Shown: positions 55,870 to 63,680 of the stretch, piece after piece
How the letters are laid out: every line of letters starts with the position of its first letter
How positions within the stretch are numbered: position 1 is the first letter of the stretch
Assembly (NCBI RefSeq): GCF_045063725.1
Contig: NZ_CP173695.1
From: Sellimonas catena
GTDB taxonomy: Bacteria; Bacillota; Clostridia; Lachnospirales; Lachnospiraceae
DNA length: 64,000 nt
Strand: one strand, 5' to 3'
The notes under the pieces: generated by a model
Databases searched by the model: none
The model's input: the letters and a program-made list of their open reading frames with translations, nothing else
Told to the model about the DNA's origin: nothing
Position numbers and translations under genes: made by a program

Positions 55870-56253
55870 TTATTTTGAACTCTTTCCTGAACCCGTCTTT
55901 CCTGATTTCGTATTCCCGGATGCTTTTCCTCTTGTTTTGTTGTTCTTTGAAGTTTTCCCGCTTTTCTTTTTGGAATCCTTCTTTTCAGACTCAGTGACTT
56001 TTTTATCGGAGTCCTTTTTTTCAGATTCAGCGCCTTTCTTATCGGAGTCCTTCTTTTCAGATTCAGTGACTTTCTTATCGGAATCTTTTTTTTCGGAGCT
56101 TGAGCTGCTCCCGGCAGTGCTTTTTGCTGTGGACTTTTTATCATCTTTTCCTCCACATGCTGCCATGGCAAACACCATTGCTCCAACCAGTGCCAGAATG
56201 AGGCCTTTCTTTACAAATCCTTTTTTTCCTTTTTCTTTTTTCTGTTCCTGCAT
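55870..56253 (-). CDS. Lipoprotein with charged 12-residue tandem repeats
   Basis: This 127-aa protein has a basic N-terminus, a hydrophobic segment and a lipobox (VFAMAA-C33), so it is predicted to be anchored outside the membrane. The mature part consists of Ser-rich linker, three and a half copies of a 12-residue repeat (SEKKDSDKKVTE and variants) and a Lys/Gly/Ser-rich tail. No enzymatic domain is present. It may interact with anionic wall polymers. It has its own promoter (56433-56461) with a leader of about 170 nt and precedes a two-component system, which could regulate it. I do not recognise a family. Confidence 0.75.
   Translation of the reverse strand: MQEQKKEKGKKGFVKKGLILALVGAMVFAMAACGGKDDKKSTAKSTAGSSSSSEKKDSDKKVTESEKKDSDKKGAESEKKDSDKKVTESEKKDSKKKSGKTSKNNKTRGKASGNTKSGKTGSGKSSK
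55977..56098 (-). repeat. 36-bp tandem repeat inside the lipoprotein gene
   Basis: Three full 36-bp units (55977-56012, 56013-56048, 56049-56084) and a partial fourth differ by a few substitutions. Each encodes one SEKKDSDKK(V/G)(T/A)E unit, so copy-number change would keep the frame and only alter protein length. Confidence 0.85.
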
Positions 56254-56432
56254 AAAATCTGTTCCTCACTTTCTTTTTCTGTTTCAAAGGCTGCTTTGTT
56301 ATGTATCTTTATATCTGCTTCCTTTGATACTTCTATTATCAACGGCAGATCTTAACCGTTCCTGAAAAAGTTCTGAACAATTCTTAATGCAGATTTCCCC
56401 TTTCCGGCTCATCATCCCTCTAAATATTTCCC

Positions 56433-56461
56433 ATCTTATCGAAAGATCAGTGTTCTGTCAA
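56433..56461 (-). promoter_or_regulatory. Promoter of the repeat lipoprotein gene
   Basis: On the minus strand a perfect TTGACA (56456-56461), a 17-bp spacer and TAAGAT (56433-56438) follow directly after the fruR terminator. The start codon is about 170 bases downstream, an unusually long leader in which I see no known riboswitch. Confidence 0.75.
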
Positions 56462-56494
56462 CAAAAAAACAGCAGGATGAATTCCTGCTGTTTT
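56462..56494 (-). terminator. Intrinsic terminator after the DeoR regulator gene
   Basis: The stem acagcaggat-gaatt-cctgctgt (10 bp with its flanking A and T runs) is followed on the minus strand by TTTTTTT. It could also work on the plus strand. It lies 27 bases after the regulator stop. Confidence 0.85.
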
Positions 56495-56520
56495 TTCCGG
56501 GATCATAACATGTATCTGTC

Positions 56521-57267
56521 CTATTCTACTATGATAATATTGCTGTCCGAATACATGCTTTCATCCGGGCATCGGTCCGTAATAATCATTGCATCCCCGA
56601 ATTCTCCAAAGCTTACAGGACTCGATACCAGAAATTTGCTGCTGTCACAGAGTACATACGGCTTTTGGGCATGTTTCATCGCACATCCTTTTATCATCGC
56701 CTCATTGATATCCGGCGTCGTAAACCCGGACGTCCGGTTTACCCCGTTCGTTCCGAAAAAACCTTTTGTAAAATTATATTTCTGGAGATTGACGTAGGCT
56801 TCGTTTCCAACAATCGCCTCGGTCGCCGCTTTGAGTTCGCCGCCGATCAGGATCACCCGGAACCCATTCTCCGTGAGCTGCAGAGCGTGGGAAACCGCAT
56901 TGGTCACAAAGACGGCTGACTTCTCTGTCAGAAACGGAATCATGTATTCCGTTGTCGTGCCGGCATCCAGGTAGACAAAATCATCCGGCTCCACAAGCGA
57001 TGCCGCATACCTGGCAATCCGGATTTTTTCCTCTTTTTTCAATTCTTTCCTGAGAGCAACTTTTTCTTCCCGGATATTGATCCTGGATTCTGTCTGGACA
57101 GCTCCTCCAAACACCTTGACCAGTTCTCCTTTCTGATGGAGAAGTGTCAGGTCTCTCCGAATTGTGGACTCGGACGCATTCAGCTTTTCTGTCAGTTCCT
57201 GAACGGTCACGCTTCCCTTCTCTCCCAGAAGTTTCAAGATCTCTTTTTGTCGTTTTTCTGTCAGCAT
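56521..57267 (-). CDS. fruR: DeoR-family regulator of the fructose operon (FruR-like)
   Basis: The 248-aa protein has an N-terminal DeoR helix-turn-helix (LTEKRQKEILKLLGEKGSV, LNASESTIRRDLTLLHQKG) and a C-terminal sugar-phosphate-sensing domain (DAGTTTEYM, GGELKAATEAIVG, GTNGVNRTSGFTTPD, CDSSKF). DeoR members next to fruK/fruA usually respond to fructose 1-phosphate. The start at 57267 is preceded by GGAGGG. Here it lies downstream of fruA behind a terminator and has its own promoter, whereas it more often leads the operon. Confidence 0.9.
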   Translation of the reverse strand: MLTEKRQKEILKLLGEKGSVTVQELTEKLNASESTIRRDLTLLHQKGELVKVFGGAVQTESRINIREEKVALRKELKKEEKIRIARYAASLVEPDDFVYLDAGTTTEYMIPFLTEKSAVFVTNAVSHALQLTENGFRVILIGGELKAATEAIVGNEAYVNLQKYNFTKGFFGTNGVNRTSGFTTPDINEAMIKGCAMKHAQKPYVLCDSSKFLVSSPVSFGEFGDAMIITDRCPDESMYSDSNIIIVE

Positions 57268-57303
57268 AACCTTCCCTCCGACTAAACCTTTTTCTCTCAT
57301 ATA

Positions 57304-57332
57304 ACTATAGTAGAATTCTCCTTTCCCGTCAA
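57304..57332 (-). promoter_or_regulatory. Promoter of the DeoR regulator gene
   Basis: On the minus strand TTGACG (57327-57332), a 17-bp spacer and TATAGT (57304-57309) lie between the fruA terminator and the regulator. Confidence 0.7.
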
Positions 57333-57346
57333 TCTCCCACCCGGAT

Positions 57347-57385
57347 CAAAATACGCCGCGGATGTGATAATCTTCTCGCGGCGTA
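57347..57385 (-). terminator. Intrinsic terminator after fruA
   Basis: On the minus strand tacgccgcg pairs with cgcggcgta around an 18-nt loop, followed by TTTTG. It separates fruA from the regulator gene. Confidence 0.75.
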
Positions 57386-57404
57386 ATGCTGTTTGATTTT
57401 TTCT

Positions 57405-59321
57405 TTATTCTTCTACCCTTTTTTTAAGTATTCCAAGGAGTACGGCTCCGACAATCGTACCGATTACCAGGGATACAAGATACATCAGGGCATGATCCAC
57501 AACCGGGAATACGAAGATTCCGCCATGCGGAGCCATCAAAGTACAGCCAAATGCCATGGAAAGCGCACCTGATACTGCGGCACCGATGATACAGGACGGA
57601 AGGACATGGATCGGATCAGATGCCGCAAACGGGATCGCTCCTTCTGTAATAAACGCAAGTCCCATGATAAAGTTTACCGGACCGGATTCCCGTTCTTCTT
57701 TTGTAAATTTCTTCTTAAAGAGCAGTGTCGCCAGAGCGATGGCGCATGGAGGTACCATACCGCCGATCATAACGGCTGCCATAATATCATAGTTACCGGC
57801 TGCAATGGATGCAGTTCCGAATACATATGCTGCCTTGTTGAACGGTCCTCCCATATCGATAGACATCATGCCTGCAACGATAATTCCAAGGAGAATCTTG
57901 CTGCTTCCGCTCATATTGGTCAGTCCTGTATTAAGCGCGGTATTCAATGCTCCCACCGGAGGCTCAATCACATAATTCATCAGAAGTCCCATAATCAGAA
58001 TTCCGAACAATGGATACAGAAGCACCGGCGCAATCTTTTCAATGGACTGCGGCAGTTTCGCAAATACTTTTCTCAGAAGGAGAATCAGGTATCCTGCTAC
58101 AAATCCCGCAAGAAGAGCTCCAAGAAATCCGGATTTGCCCTGAGATGCAAGCATTCCGCCTACAAATCCGACTGCCAGTGCCGGACGGTCTCCGATACTC
58201 ATGGCAATGAATCCTGCAAGTACCGGGAGCATGAATCCAAATGCCGTATCTCCTATTCCTTTCAATGCCGCTGCTACCGGCGTGATCGTACCGAAGTTTG
58301 CACGCATCTCATCGGAAAGGGAATTGATATCGATGCTGAGGCCATCAATCAGAAACGCAAGGGCAATGAGGATACCGCCTCCAACTACGAACGGAAGCAT
58401 GTGGGAAACTCCGTTCATCAGCTGTGTATATACCTTGTGGGCTCCGCCTCCGGATGATTTCTGTGACTTGCCTGCATTCGGATTTCCGCTTTTGTAAATC
58501 GGCACATCACCATGCATCGCCCGCTCTACAAGCTGATCTGCCTTACCGATTCCATCGGAAACCGGGCATTCGATCAGACGTTTTCCATGGAAACGGTCCA
58601 TTGGTACTTCTGCGTCTGCTGCAACGATGATACAGTCTGCCTCTGCGATTTCCTCTTCTGTCAGTACGTTCTTTGCTCCGCCGGATCCCCTCGTCTCTAC
58701 CTTTACAAAGCATCCTGCCTTTTTCGCTGCTTTTTCGATTCCTTCCGCAGCCATATACGTGTGTGCAATACCAGTCGGACATGAAGTCACTGCCAGAATC
58801 CTGCATGCCTTTTCCTGCGGTTCGGACTCCGTCTGTGCCGCCAGCTGTTCATCGACATCCGGTTTCTCTTCATCTGCCTCATCGATGATCCGAAGGAATT
58901 CTTCCGGTGTGGATGCTTTTTTCAGATTCTCTGAAAACTGCTCATCCATCAGGAGAATGGAAAGTTTGCTCAGCACATCCAGGTGAATATTATCCTTTGT
59001 ATTCGGCGCGGCAATCAGGAAAATCAGATTTACCGGCTCCCCGTCCAAAGAATCAAAATCCACTCCGTCTTTGATTACCATCGCTGCAAGACCGGGCTTT
59101 GCCACCGCGTCACATTTTCCGTGCGGAATCGCGATGCCGCCTCCGACTCCGGTCGTACTTTCTTCTTCTCTTAAATACACTTCTTTCCGGTACGCTTCTT
59201 TGTCCCGGATCTTTCCGCCTGCCGCCATCAGATCCACCGCCATATCAAGTGCTTCGCTTTTGGAAGCCGGCGCGGCAGTAAGAGAAATACTTCTTTTATC
59301 CAGTAATTCTGTGATTCTCAT
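57405..59321 (-). CDS. fruA: PTS fructose transporter subunit IIABC
   Basis: This 638-aa phosphotransferase transports fructose and delivers fructose 1-phosphate. Domain order is EIIA (1-150, phospho-His H67 in GIAIPHGKC), EIIB (about 172-270, phospho-Cys C181 in LAVTSCPTGIAHTYMA) and EIIC (about 300-635, with many membrane segments and GGPFNKAAY). The fused A-B-C form is standard. It starts three bases after fruK. Confidence 0.96.
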   Translation of the reverse strand: MRITELLDKRSISLTAAPASKSEALDMAVDLMAAGGKIRDKEAYRKEVYLREEESTTGVGGGIAIPHGKCDAVAKPGLAAMVIKDGVDFDSLDGEPVNLIFLIAAPNTKDNIHLDVLSKLSILLMDEQFSENLKKASTPEEFLRIIDEADEEKPDVDEQLAAQTESEPQEKACRILAVTSCPTGIAHTYMAAEGIEKAAKKAGCFVKVETRGSGGAKNVLTEEEIAEADCIIVAADAEVPMDRFHGKRLIECPVSDGIGKADQLVERAMHGDVPIYKSGNPNAGKSQKSSGGGAHKVYTQLMNGVSHMLPFVVGGGILIALAFLIDGLSIDINSLSDEMRANFGTITPVAAALKGIGDTAFGFMLPVLAGFIAMSIGDRPALAVGFVGGMLASQGKSGFLGALLAGFVAGYLILLLRKVFAKLPQSIEKIAPVLLYPLFGILIMGLLMNYVIEPPVGALNTALNTGLTNMSGSSKILLGIIVAGMMSIDMGGPFNKAAYVFGTASIAAGNYDIMAAVMIGGMVPPCAIALATLLFKKKFTKEERESGPVNFIMGLAFITEGAIPFAASDPIHVLPSCIIGAAVSGALSMAFGCTLMAPHGGIFVFPVVDHALMYLVSLVIGTIVGAVLLGILKKRVEE

Positions 59322-59324
59322 CCT

Positions 59325-60242
59325 CTATTTCCTCCCATCCTCTATCGATCGATACAATGTTTCCACCTCTGCTCTTGTTGCCAGACGCTCCGAGAAGGCA
59401 CTGGCACTTCCTGCGGACACTCCCATCCGGAAAGCATGTTCGTAATCTTTCTTTTCCAGCCATCCTGCCAGAAATCCTGCCACCATGGAGTCTCCTGCGC
59501 CCACTGCATTGACAAGAGTTCCTTCCGGCGCCGGAAGCATATGCACCTCTCCGTCTGCATCCAGAAGCACGGCTCCCTTGCCGCCCATGGATACGAGCAC
59601 ATTCAGCGCACCCCGTTCCTGCATTTTCCGGGCATACGGCACAACAGATTCCTGAGTATCAAGTTCCACTCCGAATATCGCTCCCAGTTCGTGCTGATTC
59701 GGTTTGATCAGGAATGGATGATACGGAAGTACTTCCATCAGCAGGTCATTGGTCGCATCCACCACTGTGAGCACTCCTTTTCCATCCAACCGCTTCATAA
59801 TCTCCGCATAAATCGTTTCCGGAATACTTGCCGGAATGCTTCCTGCCAGCACCAGAATATCTCCTTCTTTCAGTCCGTCCAGCTTTTCCAGAAGTGCTTT
59901 CACAGCCGCTTCACTGATAGCCGGTCCCTGTCCATTGATCTCGGTTCCGTCAAAATCCTTCATTTTGATATTGATTCTTGACCATCCCTCGTCAAGCTCA
60001 ATAAATTCACTTTGGAATCCCAGCTCCTGCACTTTGCTTACAATCTCTCTTCCGGTAAATCCTGCCACAAATCCAAGGGCAGTATTATCAAATCCGAGGT
60101 TTTCCAGTACCGTAGACACGTTGATTCCCTTGCCTCCCGGGAGCATCTGCTCTGATGCCGTCCGATTCGTCTCTCCAAGCCGGAAATCATTGACTGTCAC
60201 AATGTAATCCAGTGACGGATTAAATGTTACTGTGTAAATCAT
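59325..60242 (-). CDS. fruK: 1-phosphofructokinase (FruK)
   Basis: FruK phosphorylates fructose 1-phosphate to fructose 1,6-bisphosphate. The 305-aa PfkB-family kinase shows the N-terminal IYTVTFNPSLDYIV, LPGGKGINVSTVLENLG and the anion-hole/catalytic motif VNAVGAGDSMVAGFLAG. It opens the operon; two 18-bp direct repeats upstream are probably regulator sites. Confidence 0.96.
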   Translation of the reverse strand: MIYTVTFNPSLDYIVTVNDFRLGETNRTASEQMLPGGKGINVSTVLENLGFDNTALGFVAGFTGREIVSKVQELGFQSEFIELDEGWSRINIKMKDFDGTEINGQGPAISEAAVKALLEKLDGLKEGDILVLAGSIPASIPETIYAEIMKRLDGKGVLTVVDATNDLLMEVLPYHPFLIKPNQHELGAIFGVELDTQESVVPYARKMQERGALNVLVSMGGKGAVLLDADGEVHMLPAPEGTLVNAVGAGDSMVAGFLAGWLEKKDYEHAFRMGVSAGSASAFSERLATRAEVETLYRSIEDGRK

Positions 60243-60287
60243 TCTTTTCTACCTCCGTTCTTTCTATGCTTATCATAGCACCATTAC

Positions 60288-60305
60288 CAGTCATAATCAA
60301 TCATT
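60288..60305 (-). promoter_or_regulatory. Candidate FruR operator, proximal copy
   Basis: The minus strand reads aatgattgattatgactg, matching a second copy (60351-60368) at 16 of 18 positions in the same orientation. DeoR-type regulators often bind direct repeats like this. It lies about 45 bp upstream of fruK. Confidence 0.6.
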
Positions 60306-60350
60306 TTATTTCACAATATTTTTACTTGTTTTTTGTAAATCTTTCACAAT

Positions 60351-60368
60351 CAGTCAAATTCAATCATT
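60351..60368 (-). promoter_or_regulatory. Candidate FruR operator, distal copy
   Basis: The minus strand reads aatgattgaatttgactg, 63 bp upstream of the proximal copy. The fruK promoter probably lies between or over the two repeats; AT-rich sequence there gives several weak -35/-10 choices and I cannot fix one. Confidence 0.6.
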
Positions 60369-60377
60369 TAAGTGTAA

Positions 60378-60424
60378 CAAAGAACTCCTGCGATTTCATT
60401 CCCCAACATCGCAGGAGTTCTTTT
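60378..60424 (-). terminator. Intrinsic terminator after the PadR/ABC module
   Basis: A perfect 14-bp stem (agaactcctgcgat/atcgcaggagttct) has a 13-nt loop and T-rich flanks on both strands. It lies eight bases after the last membrane protein gene and separates it from the fruK control region. Confidence 0.85.
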
Positions 60425-60431
60425 CCATTCT

Positions 60432-61109
60432 TTATTCAGATTTCCAGTTATATTGCTTTGACCTGCTGTTCCAGTACCAGTTTCTGATAAGCAGCAGAAG
60501 AACGGAAGCAACAAGCAGAATCCCAATCACAATCCATCTACCTGCTGTCAGAGGGATGGCAATCGGATACCTGGATGTCACAGCCGCCAGAACGAAAAAA
60601 CAGACCACCATCACTCCAATCTGTATCCGCCATTTCTTTTGATCCACGGAAAGTCTTCCTCTGTACTCAAACATGTGGTCTCCCAGAAGAACAACCGCCA
60701 TGGCTGCTACCAGCGCCGCCAGAATCTCATTAGAGCGGACAGCATTATCATTCTGAATCAGATTGACTACTGCAAAGAACGTCAGCCACCATATAAAGCA
60801 AGTCCCTGTTTCCAGTAATTGTTCTCCAATGGAACTTTTTTTCCTGATTCCCCGTTTTTCAATCAGAAAATCGCAGAATGCCTGATAAGGCATCCCCATC
60901 TTCCGGTCCAGCCTGGCCCCCTGGATCTCTGCCTCTTCCGCGATGCCGATCAGTTCGCTTTTGATCAGTTCCCGATCAAAAAGTGAAAGTTGCCTGGTCG
61001 ACAGGTACTGTAGTGCGGGATACAGCTGTTCCCACATCTCTTCTCCCATGTCCGCGATACGGCCTGTATTTTCTTTTCTTAATGTTGTCAAATCGTTCCT
61101 CCAGAACAT
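60432..61109 (-). CDS. Membrane protein with DUF1048/HAAS-like domain, paralogue C
   Basis: The 225-aa protein opens with FWRNDLTTLRKENTGRIA and MWEQLYPALQYLST. A helical domain follows (LIKSELIGIAEEAEIQG, KMGMPYQAFCDFLI), resembling the HAAS/DUF1048 fold that partners PadR regulators. Four hydrophobic helices are at about 100-215. It ends YWNSRSKQYNWKSE. It is the third of three homologous proteins in this operon (with 61137-61850 and 62663-63322). No enzyme motif is seen; it may be the membrane component of the adjacent ATPases or an accessory to them. Confidence 0.72.
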   Translation of the reverse strand: MFWRNDLTTLRKENTGRIADMGEEMWEQLYPALQYLSTRQLSLFDRELIKSELIGIAEEAEIQGARLDRKMGMPYQAFCDFLIEKRGIRKKSSIGEQLLETGTCFIWWLTFFAVVNLIQNDNAVRSNEILAALVAAMAVVLLGDHMFEYRGRLSVDQKKWRIQIGVMVVCFFVLAAVTSRYPIAIPLTAGRWIVIGILLVASVLLLLIRNWYWNSRSKQYNWKSE

Positions 61110-61136
61110 GTCTTTATGCCTCCTGCCTTTTCTTCA

Positions 61137-61850
61137 TCATGCCCATTCATATTCCTTTGACCGGCGGTTCCAGTACTGTTTTCTTACAAGCAGCATCAGG
61201 TAGGATAATACCAGCATTCCTGCAAAGAAGATTCTGCCTCCGCCTGGAATGGAAATCCGGATATCCATTCTCCAAAGCAGCCAGTCTGCAAAGATCAGAC
61301 ACAGAATCACCAAAAGGATGATCAGCGCCTGTGATTTTTTAGACCGGAATGCGATCTTCCCTCTGTAATCTGTAATCGGATGAATAAATATCTGATCGTG
61401 AATCCAAAGAGAAGCGGCCGCACCTATCACTGCCAGGATCACAGTACTCATATCCAGTTCAATCTGATTTGTCCAGATGTTTTCTATACTGAAAAATGTC
61501 AGAAACCAGACGAAGTGAACTGCAAATTCTACCAAATATTCTCCAATTTTTCTCCTGTCATCTTTTTCTCTGGAATTCAGTATCTGATCACAAAACTCCT
61601 GTCCCGGCATGCCAAGTTTCTCTTCCAGAGTGATTCCTTCAATCAGGGCTTCTTCTGCCATTCCGATCAGTTCCTTTTTAATCACTTCCTCTTCAAAGAG
61701 CGGAAGTGACGAGGAATCCAGATATGAATCCAGATATTCTACAATCGGATAAAGCTGATCCCACATTTTCCCATCCAGTACGGATATCCGGTTTACATTT
61801 TCCTGTCTGATTTTGATCAGATCATTTTCCCACAACTTTTTCAGTATCAT
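61137..61850 (-). CDS. Membrane protein with DUF1048/HAAS-like domain, paralogue B
   Basis: The 237-aa protein shares the plan of its neighbours: an N-terminal LWENDLIKIRQENVNRIS and MWDQLYPIVEYL, a helical domain (VIKKELIGMAEEALIEG, LEEKLGMPGQEFCDQI), four membrane helices and a final YWNRRSKEYEW. It lies 39 bp after the second ATPase gene. The N-terminal similarity to paralogue A is especially close (LPLFEEEVIKKELIGMA against IPMFEEEVIKKDLIGMA). Confidence 0.72.
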   Translation of the reverse strand: MILKKLWENDLIKIRQENVNRISVLDGKMWDQLYPIVEYLDSYLDSSSLPLFEEEVIKKELIGMAEEALIEGITLEEKLGMPGQEFCDQILNSREKDDRRKIGEYLVEFAVHFVWFLTFFSIENIWTNQIELDMSTVILAVIGAAASLWIHDQIFIHPITDYRGKIAFRSKKSQALIILLVILCLIFADWLLWRMDIRISIPGGGRIFFAGMLVLSYLMLLVRKQYWNRRSKEYEWA

Positions 61851-61889
61851 ATGATCCCTTCTTCCCCCGCTTTGACCTGTCTCTACTTT

Positions 61890-62645
61890 TTACAGTTCCT
61901 CCATCTTTCCGATGATTTCCTGATAAAATTCTTCCTGGCTCTTTTCTCCCCGTTCCAGCGTTTCCAGAATCACTCCGTCTTTCAGAAGGATAATCTTCCG
62001 GCAGTTGCTTGCCATCTGCGGGTCGTGAGTAACCATGACAATCGTCTTCTTCATTTCCTGATTGATGGTTCGAAGTGCTTCAATCACGATTTTGCCGGAC
62101 TTGGAGTCCAGGTTTCCCGTCGGCTCATCGGCCAGAATCAGATCCGGATTGTTAATCAGTGCCCGGCAGATTGCCACTCTCTGTTTTTCTCCACCGGAGA
62201 GTTCATACGGATTCTTGTTTAACAGATGATCGATCTGAAACTTTTCCGCATATGCCTTTGCCGAATCCATCATTTTCTGCGCATCCTCCTGCCCGAGGAT
62301 CATCGGCAACATGATATTTTCCTCAACTGTCAGACTGTCCATCAGGTAATAGTCCTGAAAGATAAATCCGAGTTTCGTTCTTCTGATATCCGCCAGCGTA
62401 TCTCCGGAAAGTCCTTTTGTGTCCTGTCCCATGAATCGGACCGTTCCATCTGTCTGCTTATCAATCATCCCCAGAACTTTCAGAAGGGTCGTCTTTCCAC
62501 ATCCGGATTTCCCCATAATTCCGGTGAAATCTCCTTCTTCCACCTGAAAGTTCAGTCCTTTTAAAACTTTTATATCTTCTTTTCCCTTTTTCCCTACAGC
62601 CTTCTGATAATTACGAATTAAATTTTCAACTTCAAGCACATACAT
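61890..62645 (-). CDS. ABC transporter ATPase (LolD/MacB type)
   Basis: The 251-aa ATPase has Walker A GKSGCGKTT (about 43-51), Q-loop FIFQDYYLMDSL, signature ELSGGEKQRVAICRA, Walker B LILADEPTGNLD and H-loop VTHD. It belongs to the MacB/LolD/BceA-like group that normally works with FtsX-type permeases. No such permease is in view; instead it is flanked by the HAAS-like membrane proteins. A second, very similar ATPase lies upstream (63681-64000), so the gene appears duplicated within one operon. Function could be export of a peptide or stress sensing. Confidence 0.9.
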   Translation of the reverse strand: MYVLEVENLIRNYQKAVGKKGKEDIKVLKGLNFQVEEGDFTGIMGKSGCGKTTLLKVLGMIDKQTDGTVRFMGQDTKGLSGDTLADIRRTKLGFIFQDYYLMDSLTVEENIMLPMILGQEDAQKMMDSAKAYAEKFQIDHLLNKNPYELSGGEKQRVAICRALINNPDLILADEPTGNLDSKSGKIVIEALRTINQEMKKTIVMVTHDPQMASNCRKIILLKDGVILETLERGEKSQEEFYQEIIGKMEEL

Positions 62646-62662
62646 CTTCTTTCCCCCGCTTT

Positions 62663-63322
62663 CTATTTCCAGTCATATTTCTGTGACTGCTTTTTCCAGT
62701 AGTTTGCACTGATAAAAGCTGCCAAAACAGATAACAAAATCAGACACCCTCCTATGACAAATCCATTTCCTGTAATAGCCTGATCTGTTCGGACATCTGT
62801 AAATACTACAAGTACTAATGACCCTATCTTAATCAAATGCCTAAGATATTCTTTACGTTTATCCCATGCCATAATACGTTTTCCAGGAAGCCATACATCT
62901 GACAATGCTGCGAAAAATGCGAATAACATATCTGATGCATAAACCATTCTTGGTTCTGCATCCAGCAAAGCCCCAATGAGCCAGAAAACAGTCAGATACC
63001 ATACAAAATTCACAGCCAACTCCAGAATCTGCTCCTCCACCTTTCTTTTTCTGGTTCTTTCTGTTTCGTTTTCTATCAGGTTGTCGCAAAATTCTTTCGA
63101 CGACATTCCCAGTTTTTCTTCCAGAGAGATCTGTTCGATCTCCGCCTCCTTTGCCATACCGATCAGATCTTTTTTTATCACTTCTTCTTCAAACATCGGG
63201 ATCGAAAAAGAGGACAGATATTCCAGCATCGGAGAAAGCTGGTCCCACATTGTTCCGTTCATTCCACTGATCTGCTCTGCATTCTCATTTCTTATTTCTG
63301 TCAATTCATTTTTCCATAACAT
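62663..63322 (-). CDS. Membrane protein with DUF1048/HAAS-like domain, paralogue A
   Basis: The 219-aa protein begins MLWKNELTEIRNENAEQIS and MWDQLSPMLEYLSS. A helical domain follows (VIKKDLIGMAKEAEIEQ, LEEKLGMSSKEFCDNLI) and then four hydrophobic helices, ending YWKKQSQKYDWK. It follows padR by 15 bp and precedes the ATPase by 17 bp. PadR regulators are commonly encoded next to HAAS or DUF1048 proteins, which fits the order here. Confidence 0.72.
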   Translation of the reverse strand: MLWKNELTEIRNENAEQISGMNGTMWDQLSPMLEYLSSFSIPMFEEEVIKKDLIGMAKEAEIEQISLEEKLGMSSKEFCDNLIENETERTRKRKVEEQILELAVNFVWYLTVFWLIGALLDAEPRMVYASDMLFAFFAALSDVWLPGKRIMAWDKRKEYLRHLIKIGSLVLVVFTDVRTDQAITGNGFVIGGCLILLSVLAAFISANYWKKQSQKYDWK

Positions 63323-63337
63323 TTTTCTCGCCTCCTG

Positions 63338-63658
63338 TCAGAAGATCCGGTCAACAGACTCTTTCACTTCCTGCCATGCCTGATAAAACTGATCGACATA
63401 GTCCTTTCCCTCCTGAGTCAGTGCGTAGTACTTCCGCTTCGGCCCCAGAGGACTTTCTTTAAAGGTTCCCTTAATCAGCTTCTTTTTCTCCAGGCGGAGT
63501 AAAAGCGGATAAAGCGTGCCTTCTTTTGCGTCAGAAAATCCATAATCCTGGAGCCTTGTTACGATCTCATATCCGTATGTCTCTTCCTGATCAATGATCT
63601 TCAGAATGCATCCTTCCAGAATCCCTTTCATAAGCTGCGCTTTGTCCATATTTCTCAC
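63338..63658 (-). CDS. PadR-family regulator of the ABC module
   Basis: The 106-aa regulator shows the PadR winged helix (LMKGILEGCILKIIDQEETYGYEIVTRLQDYG in parts, EGTLYPLLLRLEKKKLIKG, KRKYYALTQEGK). It lies 22 bp downstream of the first ATPase gene and 15 bp upstream of paralogue A, so it is inside the operon it probably controls. It is only distantly similar to the PadR at 36911-37231 but has the same size and gene context (a HAAS-like partner). Confidence 0.92.
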   Translation of the reverse strand: MRNMDKAQLMKGILEGCILKIIDQEETYGYEIVTRLQDYGFSDAKEGTLYPLLLRLEKKKLIKGTFKESPLGPKRKYYALTQEGKDYVDQFYQAWQEVKESVDRIF

Positions 63659-63680
63659 CGCCTGTCTCTTGTTGTTTCAC

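Noticed and set aside
55845..56186. A second open frame over the repeat lipoprotein gene with Arg/Lys-rich repeats.
   Set aside because: It is the shifted reading of the same 36-bp repeats, with no signal peptide or ribosome binding site; the lipoprotein frame has both.
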